Position numbers and translations under genes: made by a program. A stretch of DNA of 64,000 nt from Arcticibacterium luteifluviistationis (GTDB lineage: Bacteria > Bacteroidota > Bacteroidia > Cytophagales > Spirosomataceae): assembly GCF_003258705.1 (NCBI RefSeq), contig NZ_CP029480.1, positions 992,001 through 1,056,000 on the forward strand. The letters run 5' to 3'. The notes under the pieces were generated by a model, which was not told the DNA's origin, ran no database searches, and saw only the letters and a list, made by a program, of their open reading frames with translations. Position 1 is the stretch's first letter; each line of letters opens with the position of its first letter. This document shows, piece by piece, positions 44,497-52,969 of this stretch.

Positions 44497-44871
44497 ATGG
44501 GAGAAATTGCTACCTCAAATAGACAAATAACGCTGTTTTATAATTCTAAATCGATTAGAGCAAAACAGACCTTGGCATACGCCAAGGCAGAAGGATTAAA
44601 AATCAAAGATATTGATATTCTAAGAACGAAGCTAACAGGTACGCAATTAGTAGAGCTTGCGGACAGACTCAATATAGTGGTGGCAGATTTAGTAAATCAG
44701 GAACATCCTGCATACACATCTCATTTTGAGCACCACAATTTTTCAACCGATGACTGGATTCAATTAATACAGCATAATCCTGAAATAATGAAACAACCTA
44801 TTGCATTAAGAGGCGATATTACTATTCTGGTTGAGACGCCTACAGATATCCTTAAAATTCAGCAAACTTGA
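44497..44871 (+). CDS. ArsC/Spx-fold protein lacking the catalytic cysteine
   Basis: The 124-residue protein has the thioredoxin-like ArsC/Spx fold. The strand-loop-helix FYNSKSIRAKQTLAYAKAEG matches the ArsC pattern Y-x-N-P-x-C-S-x-S-x-x-x-L, but the Cys is replaced by Ser and there is no Cys anywhere in the protein. The later pattern IVVADLVNQEHP and NPEIMKQPIALRGD (usual P-x-L-I-x-R-P) is present. It therefore cannot be an arsenate reductase; a binding or regulatory role is inferred. Confidence 0.7.
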   Translation: MGEIATSNRQITLFYNSKSIRAKQTLAYAKAEGLKIKDIDILRTKLTGTQLVELADRLNIVVADLVNQEHPAYTSHFEHHNFSTDDWIQLIQHNPEIMKQPIALRGDITILVETPTDILKIQQT

Positions 44872-45280
44872 TTTTTTTTCACAGAATGTCCAGCATCATT
44901 TCATATCTCTAAACAAAGTCTAATCTTTGACAAAGGAGTTATTTACAATTATAAATAAGAAGGAGAACTCGATTTCTGGAAAGATGAATTAAAATCTTTT
45001 AGAATAGATTAAATGAACTGGTAATAAGGTGGACAAACAAAAGATGTACTAGCCCAAGGACCACTATCAAAATGAATTCATACTTCATAGTGGCGTAATC
45101 GAAGATTTAAAAGAATCTATCAAAAACACGAGACACGTATTGTAGGACAAAGTAAAATCGGTTAAGATGCCATTGGCACAGAATTCGCTCAAAAATACAT
45201 ATAATTTAAATCCAGGTTTTAGTACAACTCCAAGTGCAAACGGAAACTTTCTTGCTGAGACAATTGGTTGCGAATATTAA
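44872..45280 (+). pseudogene. Decayed coding DNA: helical-bundle remnant and coathanger/Gly-Cys tail
   Basis: No intact gene is present. Around 44964 one frame reads ELDFWKDELKSFRID before a stop. At about 45069-45145 another reads QNEFILHSGVIEDLKESIKN then TRHVL. Both look like pieces of one broken four-helix protein with frameshifts. At 45203-45280 a frame reads NLNPGFSTTPSANG then NFLAETIGCEY, resembling the end of a coathanger domain with Gly-Cys near the carboxyl end, like the gene at 21980-23329. Confidence 0.5.
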
Positions 45281-45311
45281 TTAGTTGAACAGACTTATAA
45301 AATAACTAATC

Positions 45312-45345
45312 AAAAAAAACGGCCACCGAAATAAATCAATGACCG
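45312..45345 (-). terminator. Terminator of the isomerase gene
   Basis: A 10-bp stem including G-T pairs (45320-45329 with 45336-45345); on the minus strand it runs into eight T residues. A near copy remains in the duplicated segment at 42332. Confidence 0.75.
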
Positions 45346-45371
45346 CTTTTAAACCTTAAACCAAATTCTTA

Positions 45372-46646
45372 CTAAAGACCTGTGGCTACCGTAACAGCAC
45401 CACGTTCTTTTATGAGTTCGTTTCTTACGCCTGATTTTCTAAATAACTCCACTGGATTTAAGGCACCGTTAGTTCTTAATCTTGCTTCTGCTACCAATGC
45501 TCTTAAATCTGTTCTGTATGCGTTTTGAAGAATCTCTTGAGCTTTAGCCACGTCATTTTCTTCTTGTGCTTTCTCTAATGCTTTTCTATCTACTGAAAGT
45601 GCTTGGGCGTAAGCCAACATAATCGCCTCTACAGATTGTAACAAGTCTTCTAATGGGTCTTTTACATTATGAGATGCATCAATCATCCAACCCAAATCTT
45701 TTGCATGATTCATCCCTCTCGCGTCCATGCCTTCTACCAACTCATTGAAAATTAAGAACAATTGGTATGGTTTCACGCAACCTGCAGTTAGGTCATCATC
45801 ACCGTATTTGGAGTCGTTAAAGTGGAAACCTCCCAGCTTTTCTTCCATTAAAAGCAAAGCGACAATTTGTTCAATATTAGCATTTGGCAAATGATGTCCT
45901 AAATCCACCAAAGTTGATGCTTTCTCTCCTAGTTTTTGTACGTAAGACAGCGATTGCCCCCAGTCTGCCACCGTGGTAGAATAGAAGTTTGGCTCATAAG
46001 ATTTATACTCCAAAAACAGTTTCCAATCTGACGGAAGTGCTGCGTAAATCTCTTGTAAACTTTCTAAAGTATTTTGATACGCCTTTCTAAAGTTCAGTTG
46101 ACCAGGAAAACAAGAACCATCTGAAAGCCAAACTGTTAAAGATTTTGAACCTAGTCCTACCCCATGTTTTATTACTTCAATATTATGGTCTACCGCTTGT
46201 TTTCTAATAGCCTTATTGACATTCTGAAGTGAGCCAAATTTATAGCTATGTTTTTGGTCTGCTTGGTCTTGAAAGGTGTTTGAGTTTACTGCATCAAATG
46301 CCAAACCATGTTCTCCTGCCAATGTTTTAATAGACTGATAATTCTCTGGAATATCCCATGGAATATGCAATGAAATGGCTCCTGAAGATTGATTTAGTTT
46401 GTGCAACAACCCTACATCTTCAATTTTTTCTTCAATCGAGCGTGGCTCTCCTCCTCCAGGAAATCTTCCAAATCTAGTTCCACCGGTACCAAGTGCCCAT
46501 GATGGAATAGCAATTTGAAATGCCATTAGTTTTTCTATGATTGCTTCGGTGTTTGCTACTTCTGAGGCAGTAAACTGAAGTTTTGTTTGGTGTCTACTGT
46601 TTAGGTCGGCATTATGGTTGCCTATTATTTCTTTGTTTAATTTCAT
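45372..46646 (-). CDS. L-rhamnose isomerase-like TIM-barrel sugar isomerase (RhaI type)
   Basis: The 424-residue length and motifs fit the Pseudomonas-type rhamnose isomerase family. There is an N-terminal segment ALGTGGTRFGRFPG, and metal ligands lie at E213 (FLEYKSYEP), D248 (VDLGHHLP), H275 (FHFNDSKYGDDDL) and probably D323 (MIDASH), with spacing close to the characterised enzyme. It interconverts L-rhamnose and L-rhamnulose, or a related aldose/ketose pair, in the cytoplasm. No kinase or aldolase is intact nearby; a 27-codon stub resembling the aldolase lies upstream. An AraC regulator is divergent. It may now act alone on another sugar. Confidence 0.85.
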   Translation of the reverse strand: MKLNKEIIGNHNADLNSRHQTKLQFTASEVANTEAIIEKLMAFQIAIPSWALGTGGTRFGRFPGGGEPRSIEEKIEDVGLLHKLNQSSGAISLHIPWDIPENYQSIKTLAGEHGLAFDAVNSNTFQDQADQKHSYKFGSLQNVNKAIRKQAVDHNIEVIKHGVGLGSKSLTVWLSDGSCFPGQLNFRKAYQNTLESLQEIYAALPSDWKLFLEYKSYEPNFYSTTVADWGQSLSYVQKLGEKASTLVDLGHHLPNANIEQIVALLLMEEKLGGFHFNDSKYGDDDLTAGCVKPYQLFLIFNELVEGMDARGMNHAKDLGWMIDASHNVKDPLEDLLQSVEAIMLAYAQALSVDRKALEKAQEENDVAKAQEILQNAYRTDLRALVAEARLRTNGALNPVELFRKSGVRNELIKERGAVTVATGL

Positions 46647-46712
46647 ATTTTTTCTAAATAAATTTTCTTTACCCTTCTATAAAATTCTACGCTGCCTTTG
46701 CCAGGCGGGCGA

Positions 46713-46734
46713 TACTTTTTTACTGAAAAAAGTA
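46713..46734. repeat. Hairpin of an intergenic element
   Basis: TACTTTTTT (46713-46721) and AAAAAAGTA (46726-46734) are exact complements. The flanks (GCCAGGCGGGCG before, CCCAAAAAGCAAGCA after) resemble an intergenic sequence I have seen in other Bacteroidota genomes; only one copy lies in this window. Confidence 0.4.
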
Positions 46735-46898
46735 CCCAAAAAGCAAGCATCCTTCGTAACTCCCAAATCAAAAATTTAAGAAGTCTAAAAAGTATAAACT
46801 CTAATTTTTGCTTTGCTCAAACAGCGAAGGCTGATATAAGGATTAATATTAATTACCTATAAAAACCCATTTCTACACCACTATCAACACCAAGAAGG

Positions 46899-46982
46899 TT
46901 AGAGCGATAAATGAATAAATCTACCACTTTTTAAGGCTTCCACTTCATCCCATAAATAAGAGGCCTGTTTAAATTTTGACAT
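46899..46982 (-). pseudogene. 5' stub of a rhamnulose-1-phosphate aldolase/dehydrogenase-like gene
   Basis: On the minus strand an ATG at 46982 opens 27 codons reading MSKFKQASYLWDEVEALKSG then RFIHLSL and a stop. The beginning matches the conserved start of bifunctional rhamnulose-1-phosphate aldolase/lactaldehyde dehydrogenase proteins (F-K-x-x-S/A-Y-L-W-D-E/D). The rest of the roughly 700-codon gene is missing. The order aldolase then isomerase on one strand is common, so an internal deletion of a rhamnose operon is likely. Nothing else is seen in 46647-47190 besides the hairpin at 46713. Confidence 0.5.
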
Positions 46983-47190
46983 GACGTTTTTTAGTACTTT
47001 GATTTAATTAGGTTTTACGAAACGACTTTCAACTAAACGATAAAACAATAATTGACCTTGATATCAAACTTTATCAAAAAAGACAAAAATAAACCATATT
47101 TCAAGTGTCCACACTAAACTTATTACAAAGTAATGGTACTTTTAAGGTAAAATACTTATCTATTTTGATACATGTATTACACAAAATGAT

Positions 47191-48111
47191 ATGAAAACTT
47201 TTAGGAGATATTTTGATTTAGCAAACACAGAAGCTAATGCCGACATGGGAATAAACATCCTAAATTTAGGACACCATGTTCACCCGATAAATGTTCACTA
47301 TCCAGACCCAAAACACCCAGATTCTTATTATTTTGAATGGGAGAAAGGTCGTAACCTCAAAGAGTTTCAAATGCTCTACATTCCAAATGGCAGTGGTTTC
47401 TTTGAGGCAAATGGCATGAAGCCGCAGAAAGTAGATGCAGGAACCGTAATCCTTCTTTACCCAGGGGTTTGGCATAGGTATAAACCCAACCCAAAGACAG
47501 GCTGGGAGGAATACTGGATTGGATTTTCTGGAAATTATGCTCACTACTTGCTTGAACAGGAATGCTTCAGTCCTCAGAACCCTCTAATAAAAGTGGGCTT
47601 TAATTCCGAATTCACCAACACCTTTTCAAAGCTGATGCTTGCTGTAGAAAACAAAGATGATTCCTATAGAAAATTCTCTAGTTTCCTTTTAATCCAACTT
47701 TTAGGTATAGCCTATACATCAGCCTTAATTTCAAAAAATAAGAAAACAAAGAAAGAGACCTTAGTCGAATCCATAATTGAAGAAATTCATACAAATTGGA
47801 ATAAACACCTCGACTTTAAGTTAATCTCAGCAAAACAAAATGTGAGTTATGTGTGGTTTAGAAAAGCCTTCAAAGAAATAACAGGCACCTCACCAAATCA
47901 ATATCACATAATGCTTAAAATACGTAAAGCAGAGCAACAGATTCAGGAATCGAATCTTACTCTTTCCGAAATAGCCTATAATTCTGGTTTTGAATCAGAG
48001 TCATATTTCTCTCGAATTTTCAAGCAAAAAATGGGATACAACCCTTCTGAACTACGTAAAATCAATATCTCAGCCAGTACCAAAAGTGGTGACACTTCAC
48101 ATAGTTCCTGA
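47191..48111 (+). CDS. AraC-family transcriptional regulator with cupin sensor domain
   Basis: The 306-residue protein has an N-terminal cupin-type AraC ligand-binding domain (about 20-160: HVHPINVHYPDPKHPDSYYFEW ... AGTVILLYPGVWHRYKPNPKTGWEEYWIGFSG). The C-terminal double helix-turn-helix (about 195-295) contains FRKAFKEITGTSPNQYHIMLKIRKAEQQI and LSEIAYNSGFESESYFSRIFKQKMGYNPSELR. It senses a small sugar or sugar-like ligand. It is divergent from the rhamnose isomerase region, which is a plausible target, and is convergent with the next gene. Confidence 0.88.
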   Translation: MKTFRRYFDLANTEANADMGINILNLGHHVHPINVHYPDPKHPDSYYFEWEKGRNLKEFQMLYIPNGSGFFEANGMKPQKVDAGTVILLYPGVWHRYKPNPKTGWEEYWIGFSGNYAHYLLEQECFSPQNPLIKVGFNSEFTNTFSKLMLAVENKDDSYRKFSSFLLIQLLGIAYTSALISKNKKTKKETLVESIIEEIHTNWNKHLDFKLISAKQNVSYVWFRKAFKEITGTSPNQYHIMLKIRKAEQQIQESNLTLSEIAYNSGFESESYFSRIFKQKMGYNPSELRKINISASTKSGDTSHSS

Positions 48112-48208
48112 AAAAATAAGATAAAGGAGTGCATCCAAATAACTCAATATCAGAGGGCATTCTTTCTGATAAAGTAGTCATCATTATTCACTCCTTATAT
48201 CGTCCCAT

Positions 48209-49915
48209 TTAACTCAATGAAATAGTATGTTTAAAAGGAGTAAACCCTGTCAAATAAACAGAAGGTGAATTTCTATCTGCTGGTAAGCCACCACGTAAAG
48301 TCAAACCCTTATGTTCTAATTTTCCGGGTCCAAATTTTATGGTGTCTTCGCCTACTGTATAGCTTCCTTCATTTTCACTAAACAAAAATGCATTAGGCTC
48401 AGCAGAAGATTGTGAAACACCCGAAAACTCGCCACCTGGTCTAAAAATCAACTCCAAAGAAACGGGAACATGATCGGTGCCGTGTAAATCAAACTCAACT
48501 TCTAGTCCACCTGATATTTCTTTAATTCTAACGGTAGACTCTAAGTATTGTACCTCACTTTGCTTTCGAATTCTTTTTGGCATTTTCTTCCAATCTCCAT
48601 TTGGGTCAACATGCTCCTTGCTCACAGGTTGAAAATAGGGCCCTTCTAGTTTTTTGGTCATTACCCATGTATCCCCTTCCTGCGAAATCGTTGCCGACTG
48701 AAATTGTCCTTTCCCAAAGAACGAAGCGTTAATACGCATCGCCTGTAAAACCGCGTTGGTTTTATGAAAAGTAAGAAAACTTGGATTATTGATTAGCAAG
48801 GTTGCATCCCAAGAGTTTCTGCGAATGCGGACCAATTTAGAGAAAGGGAAAAACTTTGCATAACTAGTAGGAAATGGCTTTGATGTTGGCAACTCTCCCC
48901 ATAAAAGTTTTTCTTCCAAAAGATGATCTAAATCTCTAATTGTTTTATTAAAGTAGTTTTGCTCAATCAATTGACACATAGCCGAAAATTGTGAATTTCG
49001 GTCTAAAATGGCCATGTAACGATAAGAAAAATAATAGTTTTCAAATGTCTTAACACCTCCTTTATCTTGTCTATTTGAGGCTTCAGTAACCACTTCACCG
49101 TTAGTATGAACAAAATACATGGTCATCTCAAGGTTTTTCCGTACAAAGTCCAATAACTCAGGCTTATTAAGACCATGTGCTACAGTAATTAGTGCCTTAT
49201 TAACTATAGCCGAATAAATCCCAGTGCTTTTTTCAGTGTACTGGCCATCAGCGTCTAAATCTATCCCCTCGGCAAGCCATTCTTCCGCTCGCTTTACGTA
49301 TCTATCATTTGGCCATAAATTATTTATCCTGACCAGAGCTGCACTTACAACCCAACGATGATTGGGAGTATGTATTCCGCCAATGCTAAGTGCCTCTCCC
49401 GCAGCCAGCAGAAATGCTTTCAGCTCACTAAAAAGCTCATCTGACTCTTCAATATTTGCTTCTTTTAGTAATTGACAACTTGTAGTTACCCTCTCTACTA
49501 TAAAGCCAGTATCAGGTGTAGAATGGAAATTAGTACTTAGTAGATCAATAGTGCCATCAGAATGCTGAATTTTCCTTAAATACTTAGCGGCCAAAATCAA
49601 TCTATTTTTCAAATCTGATGATTTATAAAATGCCGATTCCTGATTTGTATATCCTATTACACCACGTGTAAGCAAGGCGTTTGTGGAATGAGGATTTGGA
49701 ATGTCCACTGCATCATGTAAGCCTCCATTAGCTTTTGAACCGTTGTCAATAATTTGAGATTTCAATAAACCAGAAATGCTGGCATCGTTTAGCTTTATGA
49801 GTTCTACAATCCATTTTGGTTTATTTTCCAAAGTTTTAACCATGGAAGACATACCCAAAACGGGCAACATACTCAATGATAATGTGCTTAGTGTAACAAA
49901 TTTTCTTCTTTTCAT
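48209..49915 (-). CDS. Secreted alpha/alpha-toroid protein, polysaccharide-lyase-like
   Basis: The 568-residue protein has an N-terminal export signal of Tat-like form (KRRKFVTLSTLSLSMLPVLG). The first 320 residues look like an alpha/alpha toroid (LILAAKYLRKIQHSDGTIDL, FIVERVTTSCQLLKEA, RWVVSAALVRINNLWPNDRYVKRAEEWL, NYYFSYRYMAIL). The last 200 residues are a beta sheet domain (DTWVMTKKLEGPYFQPV, VSLELIFRPGGEFSG). This layout is shared by polysaccharide lyases and heparinase-like enzymes. Tyr and His residues in the toroid (NHRWVVS, YYFSYRY) could be catalytic, but I do not recognise the family by name. Confidence 0.6.
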   Translation of the reverse strand: MKRRKFVTLSTLSLSMLPVLGMSSMVKTLENKPKWIVELIKLNDASISGLLKSQIIDNGSKANGGLHDAVDIPNPHSTNALLTRGVIGYTNQESAFYKSSDLKNRLILAAKYLRKIQHSDGTIDLLSTNFHSTPDTGFIVERVTTSCQLLKEANIEESDELFSELKAFLLAAGEALSIGGIHTPNHRWVVSAALVRINNLWPNDRYVKRAEEWLAEGIDLDADGQYTEKSTGIYSAIVNKALITVAHGLNKPELLDFVRKNLEMTMYFVHTNGEVVTEASNRQDKGGVKTFENYYFSYRYMAILDRNSQFSAMCQLIEQNYFNKTIRDLDHLLEEKLLWGELPTSKPFPTSYAKFFPFSKLVRIRRNSWDATLLINNPSFLTFHKTNAVLQAMRINASFFGKGQFQSATISQEGDTWVMTKKLEGPYFQPVSKEHVDPNGDWKKMPKRIRKQSEVQYLESTVRIKEISGGLEVEFDLHGTDHVPVSLELIFRPGGEFSGVSQSSAEPNAFLFSENEGSYTVGEDTIKFGPGKLEHKGLTLRGGLPADRNSPSVYLTGFTPFKHTISLS

Positions 49916-50466
49916 TTTAGGCTTGAATATTTCTTAAATTTCAATAAAGTATACAAATAGGGTATCAAAAAAATGGCATGTCTAGGCAGCTTAGCAATGC
50001 AGAAAATTTCAGATTAATAGGCTCTGAGAACGGTAATACTATAATAGTGACCTTAAAACACGCTCTCTAAAATATGACTTAGGCTTTAAGTAAAAGCCAT
50101 ATGCCTTTAAAACTTATTCATTTCAAGGATTTACTATTACTTACTGCAAATTAGTATTGATTTACACTTATCTCAGAAATCTTTAAGCTGTTCAATATCC
50201 TAATAAACGTCACTTTTCAATCCTTACAGAAACGCCACTTTTTCGTTTCCTTGATATGGCATAAATATGTACCCCGAAACGTTTTTCTTCGTGATAAAAA
50301 TCAGCAGCAATACTACATTAAGAGAAATCCAAAAAAGTACGGGAGTTTCTTAAAGCCAACCCGAAGCAATGAATTCAAAACTAAGATTAGGAATTCCCTT
50401 AGCGTTAAGAGTGCTTTTTATTTCAATAGATTTTCTCTGACTAAAGAAGAAATTAAAGCCCAAGGC
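49916..50466. other. Intergenic region without recognised gene
   Basis: AT-rich stretch between two minus-strand genes. A plus-strand frame from 50251 (TTG start) runs into the end of the next gene and has no protein-like character. No repeat or RNA seen. Confidence 0.5.
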
Positions 50467-51894
50467 TTATTTGGGCAATACTGTTACTATAATTCTCTTA
50501 TATCTAGACAAAGCAGGTTCGCCTTTGTCTGTCAATTTCAATATAAAATGCAAAGTTTCTTCTTTATCTACATCTGGAGCTAGCACATTGAACTTGTGAA
50601 GATTCTCAGCTCCCCCAGTTTTCAACAACTCCTTATAAGAACCTGCTTCAGGATAATGAAACCAAAGAAAACTAAGGTGATCACCATCAGGGTCTGTGCT
50701 GTCATAGGCATCTAAGTTAATCATTTGCCCAGAATTGACTGTAAATCTTTCGGCGTGCATTAAAGCAGGAACTGGTGGGTGATTAGCTGCCTCATAAGAC
50801 ATAAAGGTCCAATCTAATCTGGCAGCAAAATCGTTTTGAAAATCATCTCTCCAACGCCATAAAGTTGCTTTAAAATCATCAAAAGTTATAGTATCAGGTT
50901 TTACAGCACGCCCGTACTCTTTAGCTACATAAGGAGTAAAAACATCATTAGCATTAGTCCAGATAGGCCTAGCTTCTGGTGCAATACTCACAATAGACCT
51001 CCCTTCTTTCATTTTAGAGAAATCAGGTTTATAAAGCTCATACCTTCCACCCCATGCTCCCCATTCAGGATGCTCAGCATAGTTAAGTCCGTTTGCTATT
51101 AAAGATAAAAAAGCTGGCGTATCACCTTCTACTCCCCAAGCCACATCAGGATATTCTGCCCCTAAAGGGCCGTGGTTTTGCTGTATATTCTCCGCAATCC
51201 AAGCGTTGCTAATTTCAGAATTATCTATTCCTTTTACAAAAGTGTTAATACCCGCCCAAGTGGCATTTCCATAATTATCTCCTGGACTCACAATGTAAAA
51301 AACATCTGGAAAGTTATTTCTAATCCAAATACCGCTATCGTCTTGGTCAGATATGGTATAAACTCTAATTTTCGAAATCAGCCTTTTAGCTTCTTTGGCA
51401 CTTTTTGTGTTTTTGATTTTATATAAGGACTGGGCTAAAGTATTTACGCCTCCCCATGTTGATATCCAAAGTGGGCGATCATCATCATCTTCTAAAACTT
51501 TAATGATTAAGTCTGAACCTTCAGAATCCATTCCATCACCTACTCCTTCCATACCATATTTTGGTAAACCATCTTTCACCAAGCTTCTCATAAGCTCCGC
51601 ACTTGGGTAGCCTGCCTCATGCTTTAAAAGGTTGGGCTGTACTTTGGCATATGCATCAATAAGCTTATGGATAGACTCAGGATGAATATTTTTAGTTTGC
51701 CAGCAAGATGTAGTGGCCACTATACCTTTTATATCAATTTGATTGGCATATAAAAAAAGACGAATCAGAGATTGAGAATCGTCTGGGTCGGCTTCTATGT
51801 CGGTCAAAATTATCACTCTGTTCTTCTCTAAAGCTTGCCCAAAAAGGGTACTTATTAACATTGAACAGAAGACTAATAAAAGGTATTTTTTCAT
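50467..51894 (-). CDS. Secreted DUF1593 (Sde182 nucleoside-hydrolase-like) protein
   Basis: The 475-residue protein has a signal peptide (about 1-19, LFGQA). The nucleoside-hydrolase-like domain begins RVIILTDIEADPDDSQSLIRLFLYANQIDIKGIVATTSCW (about 26-65), where the D-x-E-x-D-D-x-x-S replaces the Asp-rich metal site of nucleoside hydrolases. It includes PLWISTWGGVNTLAQ and WGVEGDTPAFL. A C-terminal beta domain (about 380-475: TVNSGQMINLDAYDSTDPDGDHLSFLW) resembles a cadherin/PKD-like fold. Family members bind or cleave plant-polysaccharide-derived glycosides; the activity is not settled. Confidence 0.85.
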   Translation of the reverse strand: MKKYLLLVFCSMLISTLFGQALEKNRVIILTDIEADPDDSQSLIRLFLYANQIDIKGIVATTSCWQTKNIHPESIHKLIDAYAKVQPNLLKHEAGYPSAELMRSLVKDGLPKYGMEGVGDGMDSEGSDLIIKVLEDDDDRPLWISTWGGVNTLAQSLYKIKNTKSAKEAKRLISKIRVYTISDQDDSGIWIRNNFPDVFYIVSPGDNYGNATWAGINTFVKGIDNSEISNAWIAENIQQNHGPLGAEYPDVAWGVEGDTPAFLSLIANGLNYAEHPEWGAWGGRYELYKPDFSKMKEGRSIVSIAPEARPIWTNANDVFTPYVAKEYGRAVKPDTITFDDFKATLWRWRDDFQNDFAARLDWTFMSYEAANHPPVPALMHAERFTVNSGQMINLDAYDSTDPDGDHLSFLWFHYPEAGSYKELLKTGGAENLHKFNVLAPDVDKEETLHFILKLTDKGEPALSRYKRIIVTVLPK

Positions 51895-52720
51895 AATTTC
51901 AATTGGGTTAAATCACTTTCTTATTAAGTCCAGAACTTTTTCTATCAATCCTTTTGCCGAAATACCGTAATGAGTAAATCTGTTTAAAAACAGATTTGGG
52001 CCTTCGCTAAAAAAACAAAAACTATGCAAAACCCACTACGATTTGTCATGTTAATGATAACATAAGTGATTTAAACTTCAATCATAATTAATATCCTATA
52101 TGTAAAATCAAAGTAGTGTTTAAGGAATTGGTGATTACAGTTGAATCCTTTTAAAAGAATCTAGTTTTTTTCTCATCGTCGGTTTATAAGAGAATTGAAT
52201 ATTCAAAATGAAGTATAGGCTTTTCCTAAACTATTCACTTTCTATTTGAACAAATTTACAACAAAAAGAAAATCTAAAAAAGCAAACGAAAACCACTCGA
52301 ATTCACGATCCCTTTAATATTGAAATGTAGTATTTCATCAAAAAAAACAGTCCCAGCCACATTTAGTAAAACCCACACCTTTATCACGCTATGGTATTAC
52401 TTGGCCAAAACTCATAAAAAGGGCAGGTTATGACATCTATTAAACAGGCGAAGGGTAGTGGATATACCCGAAAAGCCTACACGCTAAATCTAGAGCGTAT
52501 CTCCATAGTTGACAGTGTGAACTTCTTGATGCTATTGGTCGCTATAAATTTTGTAGAATATAAGCTATCAAGAGAGCTTGATAGAAATAGGACTATACCT
52601 ATTCATTGGTTTTACTCTATGCCCTATTATTCTGGCAGTATTGATTGTTCAATAACTTGGAAAAGACAAGCTAGGCGTTTTTATAGCATTGGGTATTGCA
52701 TTCCCATGCTTCACTTTTGA
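51895..52720 (+). other. Long gene-poor stretch with possible decayed membrane gene
   Basis: No intact gene is convincing here. A frame from ATG 52430 (96 codons) looks shadow-like. An overlapping frame shows a hydrophobic run (LIEIGLYLFIGFTLCPIIL then AVLIVQ), a stop, and LGKDKLGVFIALGIAFPC, which looks like a membrane protein broken by nonsense changes. No repeat or RNA gene is seen in 51895-52429. Confidence 0.3.
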
Positions 52721-52730
52721 ATAGTTTCAC

Positions 52731-52773
52731 AAAAAAAGCATCGGAAATAGCCAATCATAACTACACCGATGCT
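52731..52773 (-). terminator. Terminator downstream of the LuxR-type regulator gene
   Basis: AGCATCGG (52737-52744) and CCGATGCT (52766-52773) pair; read on the minus strand the stem is followed by seven T residues (52731-52737). It is about 200 bases past the stop. Confidence 0.6.
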
Positions 52774-52969
52774 CCTTTATAAATACCCCCTTTAAATTTA
52801 AAGTTTGAAAGTAACTAAACTTCCATGGCTACAAGTCTTGAGATACAAAACTGCCTGAAATCAGCTATACGTCCTATTTTTTATGGGGTAGTTGGCGGGT
52901 AGTAGATGACGAAATAGTGAAAACCAACAGCTAAAAAAGATTTTTTGGCAACAAAAAGAATAAGTGAAA

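Noticed and set aside
42332-45345. Interpretation of the isomerase-tail repeat as integrase attachment sites
   Set aside because: No integrase or tRNA is present, the repeats are long (about 140 bases) and diverged, and differences are silent; homologous crossover explains them better.
50251-50583. Plus-strand ORF of 110 codons
   Set aside because: It starts with TTG, overlaps the end of the DUF1593 gene and has no recognisable pattern.
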